Source: Aplidium turbinatum (lineage: Eukaryota > Chordata > Ascidiacea > Aplousobranchia > Polyclinidae). Taken from it: 64,000 nt of DNA. Shown in pieces: positions 30,749 to 42,675 of the stretch (its first letter is position 1; each line of letters opens with the position of its first letter). The notes under the pieces were generated by a model. That model searched no databases, was not told the origin of the DNA, and saw only the letters and a program-made list of their open reading frames with translations. The stretch lies in contig OU964920.1 of the NCBI GenBank assembly GCA_918807975.1, positions 3,112,501-3,176,500 on the forward strand. Direction: 5' to 3'. A program made the position numbers and the translations under genes.

Positions 30749-32067
30749 TATCGGCACTCGTCAGGAGGACCTAAGATTGAAACTGCCTTTTGGTATTGTA
30801 TTGTTTCATCAGTTTTCGTGACCGAATCTTCAGCCTGATCAGACCGTCACGTCTGTTGAAGCCAGCTACTGCTGATGAAGCTTCGGTTACAAGCTTTATG
30901 TGGCGCTCCACAGCTTAATTGTGGCATGGGTTGCGCATAATGAGCTTTTCTTCTCTGATTTTTTCGATGTTGCAGTTACTCAGGTGTCGAATTTCTGGTG
31001 GTTCGTTGGTTTGGTCAGACTTTAAGTTCACAAGTTTGTAGTAAGATTTAGCATGATTGAATTTTCTCACATGGACAGAAGCTACGGATTCTTCCCTAAT
31101 CCCCATCGGATGGCTCGTTTTGGACTGGTGCTGCTTCGCTTTCAGGCACTTCATTTTCGATTGAAAATTATTCAATGACCCCTCTCAAACTAAGAATTTT
31201 GTTCACAGCTAAATGACAAACTGTCTCATCTGCCAACATCTCCAAGAGAATGTTTTCTTGGTGCGCAAAGAATGCATTTTGCTTAAGGACATCCAGTGCA
31301 ATCTTCTTGACTTTATTGTTCGGAAATTTGACGACTCTTTGTAGCATGTTAATGAAGTTTTTTGATCCATCTGTGATCGCGTGGTAGTGCTTGATTTCAA
31401 ACCATGCCGGAAGGTAAACTCTAATGCAAAATTCTACGATTGTTGTCAATGTTGTGGTTGGTCGTTGTACAGAAACATAGAAACGGGGTAGCCTATGCGA
31501 CAGGCCACAGTCAGCCACCTTGCATGGGAAAGTCCTCCAACTTCGAGAAGCTCGAGATCTTCATCAACAGTGCCCAACATTACGGCCATGCAAATTCTGT
31601 ACCCATAATATTCGTCATTTAGCTGTGAACAAAATCCTTAGTTTGAGGGGGGTCATTGAACAATTTTCAATCGAAAATGTAGTGCCTGAAAGCGAAGCAG
31701 CACCAGTCCAAAACGAGCCATCCGATGGGGAAGAATCCGTAGCTTCTGTCCATGTGAGAAAATTCAATCAAGCTAAATCTTACTACAAACTTGCGAACTT
31801 AAATTCTGACCAAACCACCAGAAATTCGACACCTGAGTAACTGCGACGTCGAAAAAATCAGAGAAGAAAAGCTCATTATTCGCCACCCATGCCACAATCA
31901 AACTGTGGAGCGCCACATAAAGCTTGTAACCGAAGCTTTATCAGCAATAGCTGGCTTCAACAGACGTGACGGTCTGATCAGGCTAAAGATTTGGTCACGA
32001 AAACTGATGAAGCAATACAATACCAAAAAGCAATTTCAATCTTGGGTCCTCCTGACGAGTGCCGATA
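30749..32067. repeat. Large inverted duplication, arms about 460 bp, spacer 396 bp
   Basis: The left arm 30749-31217 and the right arm 31614-32067 are near-identical in opposite orientation. Landmarks are TATCGGCACTCGTCAGGAGG / CCTCCTGACGAGTGCCGATA at the outside and GCTAAATGAC / GTCATTTAGC at the inside. The arms carry coding sequence of an uncharacterised protein family; the spacer continues the same coding frame from the left arm on the minus strand. A transcript through it would form a ~450-bp hairpin. Confidence 0.9.
31140..31518 (-). pseudogene. Fragment of an uncharacterised invertebrate repeat-borne protein
   Basis: The minus-strand frame reads through YLPAWFEIKHYHAITDGSKN, FINMLQRVVKF, DVLKQNAFFAHQENILLEML and VNKILSLRG. 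Its continuation in the left arm, duplicated in the right arm, includes HNQTVERHIKLVTEALSAI and GFNRRDGLIR. I remember this combination from multi-copy 'uncharacterised' proteins of insects, cnidarians and other invertebrates. Copy number suggests mobile-element origin, but I know of no assigned function. Here the gene is incomplete: the N-terminal part is missing and the C-terminal part is duplicated in inverse orientation. Confidence 0.6.
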
Positions 32068-32707
32068 ACATTTCCCCCTGCATAAAACTGGCATTTAACG
32101 TCTGTCGTCTAGGCTGTTATAATATTATGAAACCCAATTTTGTATTTGTTTGTTGTTACCATCCTGTGCTTGTGCTTGCTCTAAAACCACTCAAATGTGT
32201 GTTTCATTGGTTAGAGATATATCATACTCATTATGGTGCCGTTAAACTGTGCATAATGCTATGTGTTATTCATATTTGACCTGAAAATTACATTTTGTGA
32301 TAATAACCATATATATATCTAGTGAAATTTCGAAAAAAACTTCTTTTGAGACAGATGGGAAAGTGCACATTCTGCTTCTTTTGGCATCAAAATTAGCTCT
32401 CTAGCATCACCGCTTACAGAGTTATGGCATTTTTATGGGATTTGACCCCGCATGACCTTTGCGTCAAGGTTGTCACCTGAGTATTCGAGGCAACTTCCCA
32501 AAACCACTTTTAAACTTAGGTTTGGGACCAAAAGCAACTATTGAGAGGGGACGTTTTTTGAATTAGTGATTTTTATTTTTTTCACTCCACCCTAATCGGA
32601 ATTATCAGATGCTGTATCGGAGAATGAGGTTGTCGCGTTGTCACTGGAATACTTGAAGATGCAAAACTGCCCGTTCATGAACGCGCGATGCCATATGATC
32701 GGAAGCA

Positions 32708-32929
32708 TTATTTTTCTTTACTGCCGAAGAACCGTTTATCCAATTTCGTACTACTGTACTTTTTTTTATCTTGACCCTGTAGCTTTTGCTTTTCTAATTC
32801 CGATTTGTTTCCATCATAAAATCCTTCACAAATTTTGCAAAATACCACCCTAACTTTTCCTTTTGTTCCCTCTGTTTGATAACTTAAAGCAGGTAAATTC
32901 CACTTTTTAACTGTATCTTCTTTCACCAT
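32708..32929 (-). pseudogene. Possible hAT-type transposase N-terminal fragment
   Basis: Starts MVKEDTVKKWNLPALSY and has a CKIC motif followed by FYDGNKSELEKQK. The MxKxxTVKKW start and cysteine pair resemble N-termini of hAT/ZNF862-like transposase-derived proteins, but the rest is absent. It could instead be a first exon of a host gene. Confidence 0.35.
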
Positions 32930-33059
32930 GATTTATATTCGCAACGACATTGGTAAACAATAAGCATTAGATGAAAGAATAACTTTTGCGTAACAATTAA
33001 GTCAGTATTTACAAGGTTGCAAACATCTTACAGTTCACAAGAGCATTGTCAGCGCATAA

Positions 33060-33120
33060 AATAGCTTGCGTAATGCTCTGGGGCCTGGGCTACCGCCGTG
33101 TGACACAATGAAGAAGCGCA
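33060..33120 (+). mobile_element. LINE 3' tail fragment
   Basis: GCGTAATGCTCTGGGGCCTGG, then GCTACCGCCGTGTGACACA, matches the segment reconstituted around the MITE at 55893-56346 (GTGATGCTCTGG...GCTACGGCCGTGTGACACA). Only the last ~60 bp are present. Confidence 0.6.
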
Positions 33121-33642
33121 TAAAATTTTGTTTGATTAAAGTATACGGCAATTGCTGCCGCAATCCAAGGTTTGTTGATGTGGCGAATGTTTTTGCTGTC
33201 GTATATGGAAGCTAATTTCGAGGGCTGAACATGTGTATCACCAAAAACGTTTACAAATTTCAGTTTACATATTATATATCATATATATAATATGTTAAAC
33301 GCTGTATTGTTGCTCGGTTTTATATGTTTACAAGGGTATCTTATGTGTAGCAAACCTTGCACATTGATGGCTATGAGTTCTTTTTAAACCTAAGTCCCAA
33401 GCATAACCTTAGCTTTATTAGTTAGGCTATATATATATACCTTTAATCTATAAAAAAAATTATCTGCTGAGGAAGCCTCAATGCTGCCACAATAGGAACT
33501 ATTTGCAATCACCAATATAGCCTAGCTTACCTACGTATTCTATGTAGGCTGAAAAGGCCTCATAGCTATCAATTCAACTGTGCAAAGTTTGTGACATTTA
33601 AAGACGCCTGTTTATAATTGTATAATATAAATGATAAAATTG

Positions 33643-36085
33643 ATGCTTTGGACTATAAATTTGGTGATAGATAGGTATGTGTGTGATACTAAATTCTGTC
33701 AAATTGGAAACATTTGAAGCGTTTAATTTGTTTTATTTGAAACAGTGCAATTGTTTCAATATTCCATCCCTGTGATGCTAACACCAACATTGAGGTCTGT
33801 GCTATGTATCAAAACAATCTTAGTTTATCAAGTTATAAGAAAATTGTATATATATATATATATATAATATAAAATACAGTAGTACCAATTAATTTTTGTT
33901 AACTGCAGAGGGGAACTTGGTCATGAAAAATCGAAAAGAAAGAAAAGACGAGAACTAACCAATGAACAAAAGCAAGAAATAAAAGAAGCTTTTGAATTGT
34001 TTGACACTGATAAGGACCAAAAAATTGACTACCATGAACTGAAGGTAAAGTAGGCTATTTGCCTTAAATAAAACTAAATACCTAGTCCAATGAAATGCTA
34101 TTGAAATTCAATGACTTTGCATGTTTTTCTATAATGACGTTTAGACACATTACAATACATTAAATGAGGATCGCATCACATATGAAACTGGATGTTAAGG
34201 ATTTTTTGGGAGTAGCAACTTTTTTTTTCTGGTTTGCATTGAGCAGTCATTTTGTAATGTTAATAATATTTGTGGTATGGTACTATATGATATAGGTACT
34301 GTATAACATATTGTTTTTCATTTACCTGATGTATAGGCTATTTAATATTTAGTAACAATAATGGATACAGTTTAAAACATTTGATTTTTAATGTACTATG
34401 GTTTACTTCACAGTAAGCCACTAAGATGCACTGAATGGCAAACATTATACATGTGAGTAATGCTCGGTTTGTTTGTAAAGACAGCTTTTGAAGAAAATCA
34501 ATTCTTATGAATTGTTTTCCTCAGGTGGCCATGAGAGCACTCGGGTTTGACGTCAAAAAAGCTGATGTGCTGAAAGTACTACGTGACTATGACAGAGAAG
34601 GCACTGGCACCATAAGCTATGAAGACTACAATGACGTCAGTGAGTCACTATCCATTAATGGTTTGCATTGTTTTAGTAAAAGAAAAAAAAAAAAATTTGA
34701 AAACAGTTTTAAAAGCATAGTTGGGAAATGAAATAAATGACCTCATATACTGTAGACACCAAAACAGCTTCCACCCAATTGAAAAGATAATAATTAATTA
34801 ATTAGTCGAGTGAGTGCAAAGTATCTGTATTGTCTTGCTTACACAAATGAACACATTGTTACTGATAGTCAATAATGCATTATTACGCGTTATTCCACAA
34901 TCCACACCCGGTGACACTGAAACTACCATTGGATTTCGTGATTTGAATAAATGAAAATAATCTTCTTTGCAGTGACGGAGTGGATGTTGGAAAGGGACCC
35001 ACAAGAAGAGCTGGCAAAGGCCTTTAAACTATTCGACGATGATGACACAGGAAAAATATCGGTCTGTGTCGCAATATTAGCCTTCTTTCATTACATGCAC
35101 TTCGTCAGTATTCTGATTTCATGAGTTAAAAAAGGAAACTGAATTTTGCATTTTTAATGACTATCTCACCAGATGGCATAAGAGGTTATAACCATGCCTA
35201 CCAGTAAAAATGGAAAATATTAATTTTTAATCAACCTCGTCATATTAGAAGCATTGCAATTCAAGTCATAACTTAAGGTTCTATGAGCTAATCCAGCATT
35301 AGAATAAAGTGTTTGAATTATGAGTATTGAGGTACTTAAATTTTGCGTTAGATTCTAAAAGCACTAGCTGATGTAGTTATGTTATCTAATATATATTTAT
35401 TGCACTTTAACCAAGTGTTGGACCTAGAATAACACGTTGCTTCATCTGCGTTTCGAACAGGTCCGTAATCTCCGTAGAGTCGCTCGCGACCTCGGAGAAA
35501 CGATGTCAGAAGACGAAATACGCGCCATGATCGATGAATTTGACACTGATGGCGACGGTGAAAGTGAGTTTTCTGTTTTACAAGGTTTTGCATTCCCGTT
35601 TAATTTAAGAACTTTTATTGGTCCAATATTAAAACCGCTAGAAAGAAGCCTCTCAGCATAGGGATTTCGAGGAATTTAATTTGGAAAAGTCCAAACCCTG
35701 CTAATAACGATTCGAAGGTGTACAAGCAAGTACGTCATGACATGAAGTATGCATTTCTTATCAAGCTACTAGTACTTGTAATTTTGCTGCTTCTGTGGCA
35801 TTGGGTACCACTCTTGTTAGGCCAATCGCAATGCTAGGTTTTCGATTACCCAATCAAAAAGGTCTCAAACATGCTTTTGACTCTTTTGTATTACAAAATT
35901 TAGCTCTTTGCATTGGTCGTCAGTTCGCGTAAGTCGTCACTTTTTCTGTTCCCCCTGGCGTAACGAGTTATCCAAGTTCTACTGTACTTACCTATGTTCA
36001 CCTGTTACAGTATTGTAATCAACTTTCTTTTTTCTTTCTAGTTAACATCGAAGAATTCATTGCTATCATGACAGGAGACACGTAA
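33643..36085 (+). CDS. CETN3: Centrin-3, six exons (first exon inferred)
   Basis: Exons 33643-33674 (inferred), 33909-34044, 34525-34639, 34973-35061, 35461-35563 and 36042-36085; TAA at 36083-36085; total 519 nt, 172 residues (human CETN3 has 167). The product has KRKKRREL before the core, then four EF-hands. EF1 ([12 protein letters not shown]) and EF4 (DTDGDGEINIEE) have full calcium-binding loops; EF2 (DYDREGTG) and EF3 (DDDDTGKIS) are degenerate, as in other centrin-3 proteins. It ends [11 protein letters not shown]. Centrin-3 acts at centrioles and basal bodies and in vertebrates also associates with mRNA export factors. The first exon rests on an ATG, a GTATGT donor and a phase match (AG|A); an in-frame ATG at 33631 is an alternative start. 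Exons 2-6 are certain. Confidence 0.95.
33845..33868. repeat. (TA)n microsatellite
   Basis: About 12 TA units in the first intron of centrin-3. Confidence 0.9.
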
Positions 36086-36485
36086 TTCTGACGTGATTTG
36101 GTTTAAATGAAGTTTGAGTATCTGCTGTGGTCTACGTCACTTTCACATCACACAAACTCCTGTTCGACTCCTGGCGTGGTTGATATTTTCTTGCCGTTCT
36201 CCAACCCATGAAGACCACATTTTTGACACTGGTTCAGCTTCATGCTTAAGAGGTTTTATCGGATGAACAAGTTCAAAAATTGGAATGAAATGTTTATCTC
36301 CGCATAGATACGTTAGTTCGAAACAGTGTAACATTTTTTCTTAAGGCTATTGCGCCGGTTTAGAACCGTTTGGATTAAAATCATACACTTCTTATATTCC
36401 ATGGAAGGCCCGAAAGCTGTTTTCATAATGGTGGATTGTCCTTTTTTTTGTTAGATTGATTACACTGATAAAGTGAAAATGCATT

Positions 36486-36491
36486 AATAAA
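36486..36491 (+). promoter_or_regulatory. Probable polyadenylation signal of centrin-3
   Basis: AATAAA 400 bp after the stop codon; it is the first canonical hexamer I see downstream on the plus strand. Confidence 0.5.
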
Positions 36492-36499
36492 ACATGTTA

Positions 36500-38470
36500 T
36501 TGCATTTTGGCTTCATTCACCAGATATCTGAGACATATTAACTTATTTGTGACTTTGTCGAAGTGTGTGTGTGTGCACTTTTGTGTGCCATGTAGCTGTA
36601 GATTCATTCTCTTTATGTGTTCTGTGCATTGGAAGCCGCTTTGGAAGGGAAAGTCGTCAAGTCTAAAACTTTGCAAAGCAATCAATTCAAAACACACATT
36701 GTGTAACTGGTGTGTGACGGCTCTAACCATCTTTTTAAGTTGCTTTTTTTACACGTTGTCTGTAGCTGTGTTGTTTCAAGTGTTTTGAAAACATTTGAAA
36801 AAGAATACGCCCCTGATTGGCACTCGGCGTCTCTCTTGATTGAACAATTAGATTGTATTAAAATATTTACTTATCCGCATTTGCAAAGATTTAAAGAAAT
36901 TTTCTTGATGGTGTAAAACTAAAACGTAATAGGTTTTGTTTATGTTTGCTCGTTTTGTATAAGTGTGAGTTGTGACCAAAAATATGTTGTATAATGGTCA
37001 ATGCTTGTCCCCACGCAAAATTTGATTTAAATAACGGCTTACTTTTGCTGTAACACGCGCTGGTGTGTGCAATGTGCATAGAAATAAAAAAATAAACAAG
37101 ATTGAAAAAACTTTAACTTGCTTTCTGTCAAACGTCGTATGTTGGACTTTGGTAGTTCTTAAACTCAGGTCTTCAATCGTTATTTGAGCTTGCTGCTTGC
37201 CAAATCATTCCAAAGGTTCATCCAAGTTCTTTGCTCTTCAATCATAGCTTTTCTACATACTCCCAGATATAAGAACGTCATAGATAAAGTGATACTTTCA
37301 CTAGTATTGTTGACATTTTGGTGGACCCACGAGTTACACATTACATCGTTTCGTCAACAATTGATGTTGTTATTATTTTTTATGTTTTTTATTATTTGTC
37401 AACAATCAACGAACTCGTGTTGATTAGGTGTATCGTTCGCGTTATAGCTATTGTTGTGTGTCACACCTACAGTCCACCCACGTACTAAATGGTTGAATTA
37501 GGCTGTAGTGTTGAAGGTTGCTAAATAACTTTTGCGTCTGAAGTTCTTAGTTTATCACTCATAAACAAGCTTATTTTTTTCAATTTTTATCCTATTTTTG
37601 ACCAACAAGAAGTGACAGTAGACGGTCAAAATATCATCACTTACTCATCTAGTAGCATTGGCAGGGCAAGGGTTACTTTTGCCCCCCCCAGCACGAGATA
37701 CTTTTACGTGCCCGTAACTTTCCCAAAGGCCCGTGGAACTTGAATACACCACCACGTATGCTTTGGATGTAATGTGGAAGTGCCTTGGGACCCAAGAAGC
37801 TTATTGGTACCGGAACCAAAACATCCTCTCAACCGCTGTACACACATCTATGTTCAACTTCTTGTATATTATCTCATTGAGTGTACACCCCTGCTCCGTT
37901 TATTCCTTTGTCTATGCACCTTTCAATTGTTTCCTATCTGGCGACGTTGAGTTGATACATGGGTTGATTTCCAGCCATTAAAATCCATCTTTTTTTATAT
38001 TGTAGATTTTTAAAAAGACGGCTTTTATTGGCTGGGTTATGTGAACTGCTTTGTCGCGTCCTCAGTAGATGTATGGAGATCACGACTGTAACCAGCTGCT
38101 TTTACACTGGATGACTTTGACACGGTTAACTTGGCGGTTGGGTAGCCCCAGCACAACCCGTTCCTGCATGATCGTAAAGTATTCGCTCAGTCAGCAAACC
38201 AGTCGTTTTTACGTTGATACAATATGTGGAGATGTTAAATCGATAAAAAAAAAGACGACGACTGATTTATCGACTGATCAGTAGAATTATTTTATGTTTG
38301 ATAGTGTGTATGGGTTTTGCAGTGTAGCCTGTGAGTTTTGTTTGCGAAGTGTGTTTTTTTTTTTTTATTAAAATGTTAACCAACAAACCGATGGCCGTTT
38401 ACATCGACAACGCAGCCCATTGAGCACCACACTTTTTAGACGAAGAATTGGCAAGATGAAGAAACATCTT
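36500..38470. other. Intergenic, nothing assigned
   Basis: No supported gene. Contains a C-rich patch near 37680 and AT-rich sequence. Confidence 0.4.
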
Positions 38471-38479
38471 TCGGGGTAT

Positions 38480-38664
38480 GCGCTCGAACAACGCTTTTTA
38501 AAGGACTGTTCAGCTGCTTCCAGTGAATAATTTAAAGACAACAACACTTCAGCAAAATCCTCACTCTGTCAACCTCGGTGACCGGGCTGCGTCAGTGGTT
38601 CAAAGCCTTTACACGTATGCAAAATTGAATTAACCTCTCAAAAAAAAGTTTTCTCTGTCCGAGG
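38480..38664 (+). mobile_element. tRNA-derived SINE (family 1), 3' part
   Basis: Includes the ACTGTTCAGCTGC-like block, CTCACTCTGTCAACCTCGG, TGACCGGGCTGCGTCAG and the 3' end GTCCGAGGATAGAA. The tRNA-like head is missing. Confidence 0.8.
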
Positions 38665-38880
38665 ATAGAAGTTTCCACTATCTGGATCCAAACCATAATC
38701 AGGTTTTGATGTTCTCAATTGAGATTGAGTCCAGTTAGTTTCGCTGTCGACGTGTTTCTGTGTATACTCATTGTATGTGCGATCATCACCGGGAATTAGA
38801 AGACGGAGTAGTTTGCGGTACATCGCTTCAGCGCATTTATTAATTATTTTTACCGAGTGAGCATCACAATATGGCAACTA
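38665..38880 (-). other. Possible exon of an unrecognised gene
   Basis: After a possible acceptor (GTTGCTATTTAG) the minus strand is open for ~70 codons (PYCDAHSVKIINKCAEAM, YRKLLRLLIPGDDRTY, TSKPDYGLDPDSGNF) before running into SINE sequence, where the frame ends. Composition looks coding, but I recognise no family and see no partner exon. It could be a gene remnant interrupted by the SINE. Confidence 0.25.
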
Positions 38881-39202
38881 AATAGCAACAGAAGAAGGTT
38901 ATTTGCATTATACAAAATATCTCATTCAACGTTCACGTTTTGTAAACGTGACAACGTTACATTTGTACGTCTAATCCGCAAAATTACATTGTCACCTTTA
39001 TGCTATTTTTGATCATATAAGACTGCACTAAGCTTAAGAAATAGAAACCGTTTTTTTTTTTTTGGTCAGTTTAGTCAACTTTATACTTTTGTCCCTACTA
39101 TTCGCTAAGGATAAAATAGCTTATACTATTTAATGAAAAATGTGAATTATTTTCATTCAATCTGCTTAAAGAATTCAGCGCATGCCATGGATTCGCAAAA
39201 TA

Positions 39203-39430
39203 CAGGGTGACCCAAAAAGATTCGTACCCATAAAAATTTTAATTGTGACTTTGGTTGAAAAGCTATTTACTTCAAATTACAACCACACATTATTCAGTTT
39301 ATGGAAGACCATTGACCAGAGTTTTAGCTTTTTCTGTCAATTTTTAGTCAATTTATGGCTTTCCCAAGATGTGTTCCAAATGTGAAAAAATCGAATAAAA
39401 CATGGGTACGCATCTTTTTGGGTCACCCTG
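39203..39430. mobile_element. Tc1/mariner-type MITE
   Basis: Long inverted ends: CAGGGTGACCCAAAAAGATT (then CGTACCCAT) and, inverted, CAGGGTGACCCAAAAAGATG (then CGTACCCAT). TA lies on both sides (39201-39202, 39431-39432). 228 bp, no transposase. Confidence 0.93.
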
Positions 39431-39753
39431 TATATGGCACTGGACAATCCGGGTATTGTTAGACTCCAACTTTGTTGCAATAACAAAGGTTTGTAATTAG
39501 TTAGAGCAGTTAGATATTGTCGCTTAGCTGGGACAGGGGCGAACCCAGCAAGTAGCCTTTGAAGGGAGAGGCGATTTCAACAAACACAATTATGTGTAAG
39601 TCTACGTTATGCCGGCCTTGCAAGTACACCGTAAATATAGTTACTTTTTTGTGTTCTAGAAGTGACGATAGCCCTCTTTAGAAATGCCACTAAGCTTGGA
39701 AAGGCTATTTCTATAAAACGATTTTATTTGTGAAATAATCTTGTTAGCCTAGC

Positions 39754-40083
39754 CAGGGGCGAGTTTAACTTATGGAGGGCCCGGAGCACTTTTAGATCGG
39801 AGGGCACCGATGAAAAAATTTCTTTCGCGTCGAAAGCGCGAAAGATTTTGCTATGTATCTTTAAAGTCACCCACACCGTTGTTAATGCCTGTTACGCCAA
39901 GCTCAGTCGCAATTTTCTGACTAAAAAGTAACCTTGAAAGAAAAAGGAGGCATTTTACAGAAACTTCAAAGGCTGAGAAAATAATAATAACAACACAAAA
40001 TCACATTTTTTCCACGTCGAGGGACCGTTCAAAAAGAGGGCTCGGGGCAACTGCACCCTCTTCCCTCACTAAGTCAGGGCCTG
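39754..40083. mobile_element. hAT-type MITE (CAGGCCCGGATTTAG family), copy 2
   Basis: Flanked by AGCCTAGC (39746-39753) and AGCCTACC (40084-40091), a duplication with one difference. Ends CAGGGGCGAGTTTAAC and CAGGCCCTGACTTAG (inverted); interior blocks ACACAAAATCACATTTTTTCC and GGGCACCGATG match the copy at 54293-54578. Confidence 0.88.
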
Positions 40084-40406
40084 AGCCTACCCAGAGCGCG
40101 CAATCGATAACTTTTGTTTTGCTTGTCTCTTTGAACCACCCTGTAAAGTGCAAAAGATATGGACTTTTGTAAAAGCTACAGCATCATAATATAACCCATG
40201 AAATGCTTTGTTCTTTCGTTCAGGATATGCGTAGCTGCGATACAATAAAGAATACAATCATACCCGTTTTGTTCCATTTCCGTTTTGTGCGGAGATCTTG
40301 TTATCTCAGCAAATGGTGTCCCGCTTTGAGCTACTGGTATCATAGAAGGAGTCTTGACGCGATATATTGGTAAAATTTAGCTTGATCGAGCGTACCTTCC
40401 CATAGA

Positions 40407-40456
40407 GAAAAATCTGTCATTTTTACATCTGCAGACGTTGAATAAATGAAAAAATG
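40407..40456. mobile_element. Palindromic MITE fragment
   Basis: AATCTGTCATTTTTACATC, then TGCAGACGTTGAATAAATG; a partial copy of the family at 17984-18067. Confidence 0.6.
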
Positions 40457-40680
40457 AGGGTTTAATCAAAAAATAAAGAGCCCAAAATGTAGATACCAAA
40501 CTCATGTTCAGCAAACAAACGTTTCGAAAATATATCACTGAAAATTTTTTGAAAAGTTTTGAAAGATATACCACTGAAGATGAAGACAGTATAGTTTTCG
40601 AAACGTTTATTTGCTGAACATGAGTTTGGGTATCTACATTTTGGTCTCTTTATTTTTTGGTTAGATTAACTAGGTGTTCC
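40455..40680. repeat. Inverted pair of a dispersed retroelement-end repeat
   Basis: TTTAATCAAAAAATAAAGAG, then CCCAAAATGTAGATACC and ATGTTCAGCAAACAAACG, is repeated inverted downstream (AAACGTTTATTTGCTGAACA, then GGTATCTACATTTTGG). A third copy is at 41690-41800. The block CACTGAAGATGAAGACAG, followed closely by TTTTCGAAACG, resembles terminal repeats of Penelope-like elements; the assignment is tentative. Confidence 0.55.
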
Positions 40681-41689
40681 AACCATTTTGCTGCTAAATG
40701 AGGGTTTTCTGCTGATTATGTTGCTTCTTGTTACATGTCATGACAAAAGTGGCAGCTACAAAATTTAAGTTTTGAAAGTGTGGAAAGAATCCCACTATCT
40801 AATGATTTATGAATCAAAGTTATTCGTTGATTATTGTTCATTTTGTGGCAATGATTTTCAACGCAGGTGTAGTAGCTAAGAGGAACAACAGTAGGCTACT
40901 CTAAATTTATTTATTTGTCAACAATTAGGTAACTTTGCTGAAAAGTTTCAAAAACCATTCATCTTTTTGTTAATTTCATTTAACTATGTTTGATTTCTTT
41001 TTTGCATAATCTAAATTGTTCATCAAAAAGCAAAACTTGACATGTTTTACTAAAAACATACATGATTTTGTTAGTAAAATTTGGAAAATTACCAGGAAAA
41101 TTTGATAACCATTTCAAAAAAGCAGCTTTTTTTACCAGCATCATTACAATTTTGTTTAGTTACTTAGCCTACTGTAGTTAAAAAATAAAGATGGTGATCT
41201 ACGTGTATGTATAAGGCCAATAAAAAACGCATTTAATACATATAAATTTCAAACTGAGGTATACTTTTTATTAATTTATATGTGTTTATTTACATCAAAG
41301 CAATAGGTCCATATTCACAACACACAAACCAGAAGAAGTTTCAAAGTGTTTGAACAAGAATATTTATATGCTCAATCGCTTACGGCTACAAAATTTTATG
41401 TATAATTTATCGTAAAGATAGATATTTAGGCTTAAGCGATCCATCTTAGGCAAAAATTATTTGGCAAATCCCAAAAATTACCTTAATAAAATCAGGAAAG
41501 AATAAAGTCTTACAATTTGGTGAAAATAATGATCATCAAAGCGTGACAATTCAGAACATTTTACAAAAATGTGAAGGGCACGTGAACAACGCTCCCTTTC
41601 GTTCCGCTATTGAATGATAGGACAGTTCGAAACAAATATATTCTAATCAAAACAAAAAATAAATTGTTATCACATTTATAGCACTGAAA

Positions 41690-41800
41690 ATGGTTTTCGA
41701 AACGTTTGCTAAACATGAGCTTAGTATTTACATTTTGGGCTCTCTATTTTTATGACATTAACCAGGCGTTTCAACCATTTTGCTCCATAACCTCGTTTGT
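41690..41800 (+). repeat. Dispersed retroelement-end repeat, third copy
   Basis: GCACTGAAAATGGTTTTCG, AAACGTTTGCTAAACATGAG, ACATTTTGGGCTCTCTATTT and CCAGGCGTTTCAACCATTTT, in the same order as at 40560-40690. Confidence 0.6.
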
Positions 41801-42283
41801 TTTGAAAATGGTTTGTTTAAGAATAATAGAAGTGGTAACACTCCACTGTTTCTAAGTTTACTCAAAACAGTTGCAATTCCTAAATAATTTGTAAATTTTT
41901 TTGTAAGTTGGTAAATAGTTCAAGGCCATTAATTGTAAGATGGTTTTTCTTAGTCCTGTCGTTTTCGTTTCGGGATAACACAAAGATGAAAATTGCTTTC
42001 TCTTTTAGCAAGAAACTTTCCGTGACCGTGAATACGAAATTTATTAAAACATAGTTTGTATTTCTTGCTCTCTGTATTTTAAAATTAGTTTTTTTTGCAC
42101 CTTGCCTTTCTACCACATCATGTGACCTGTTCACCACCTTTTGATGCAGTTACCTTTGATTCTCGCAGAGCCTATATCGTTGAGTTTGAGCTAGTCAGAA
42201 GTACTGCGCAGTTTTTGTTTTTTCCAGTTTGTAGGTTTAGTAAACCATTGTATTTTATTTCAGATGTAGTTAAATAGTATGTA

Positions 42284-42325
42284 TGCTAGAAAGACATCTT
42301 GTGATGTCGAAAACGTTCGATATTT
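42284..42325 (+). repeat. Hammerhead-like motif in a dispersed repeat, copy 1
   Basis: CTAGAAAGACATCTTGTGATG, then TCGAAAACGTT: a perfect GACATC/GATGTC stem between a CTGATGA-like box and GAAA. The same arrangement recurs at 59965-60002 and, inverted and with exact CTGATGAG, at 61787-61817. Confidence 0.5.
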
Positions 42326-42675
42326 AATTTGTTGCTTAGTTTTGTCATTTGTGTTTTTATAAATGTAATAAACTTGAATATGTTCAACTTGATCACGTTT
42401 CTCGGCTTCGCGTGCATGCAATTCAGTTTTTAAAAACTCGAATAGTTCTAATTGTAATTGTAACCTAATTTCAAAAAGCTTAAAATTCTAGCTGTCCAAG
42501 ATTGGTAACAAACACCCAACAACGAGTTTACTCGACTTGTTTACAAAATTGTTTTATAAAATGTTCTTCTCCCGGTTATTATTATATTTTAATACGTTGT
42601 TTTAACCTTCAATATTTCTAACATGTCAATTTTCAGAGACTTGTTGATAAAAAACATCATTGTACCATCATTGCA

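Noticed and set aside
36507-36788. 93-codon plus-strand frame downstream of centrin-3
   Set aside because: Cysteine/phenylalanine-rich low-quality translation in the 3' region, no family features.
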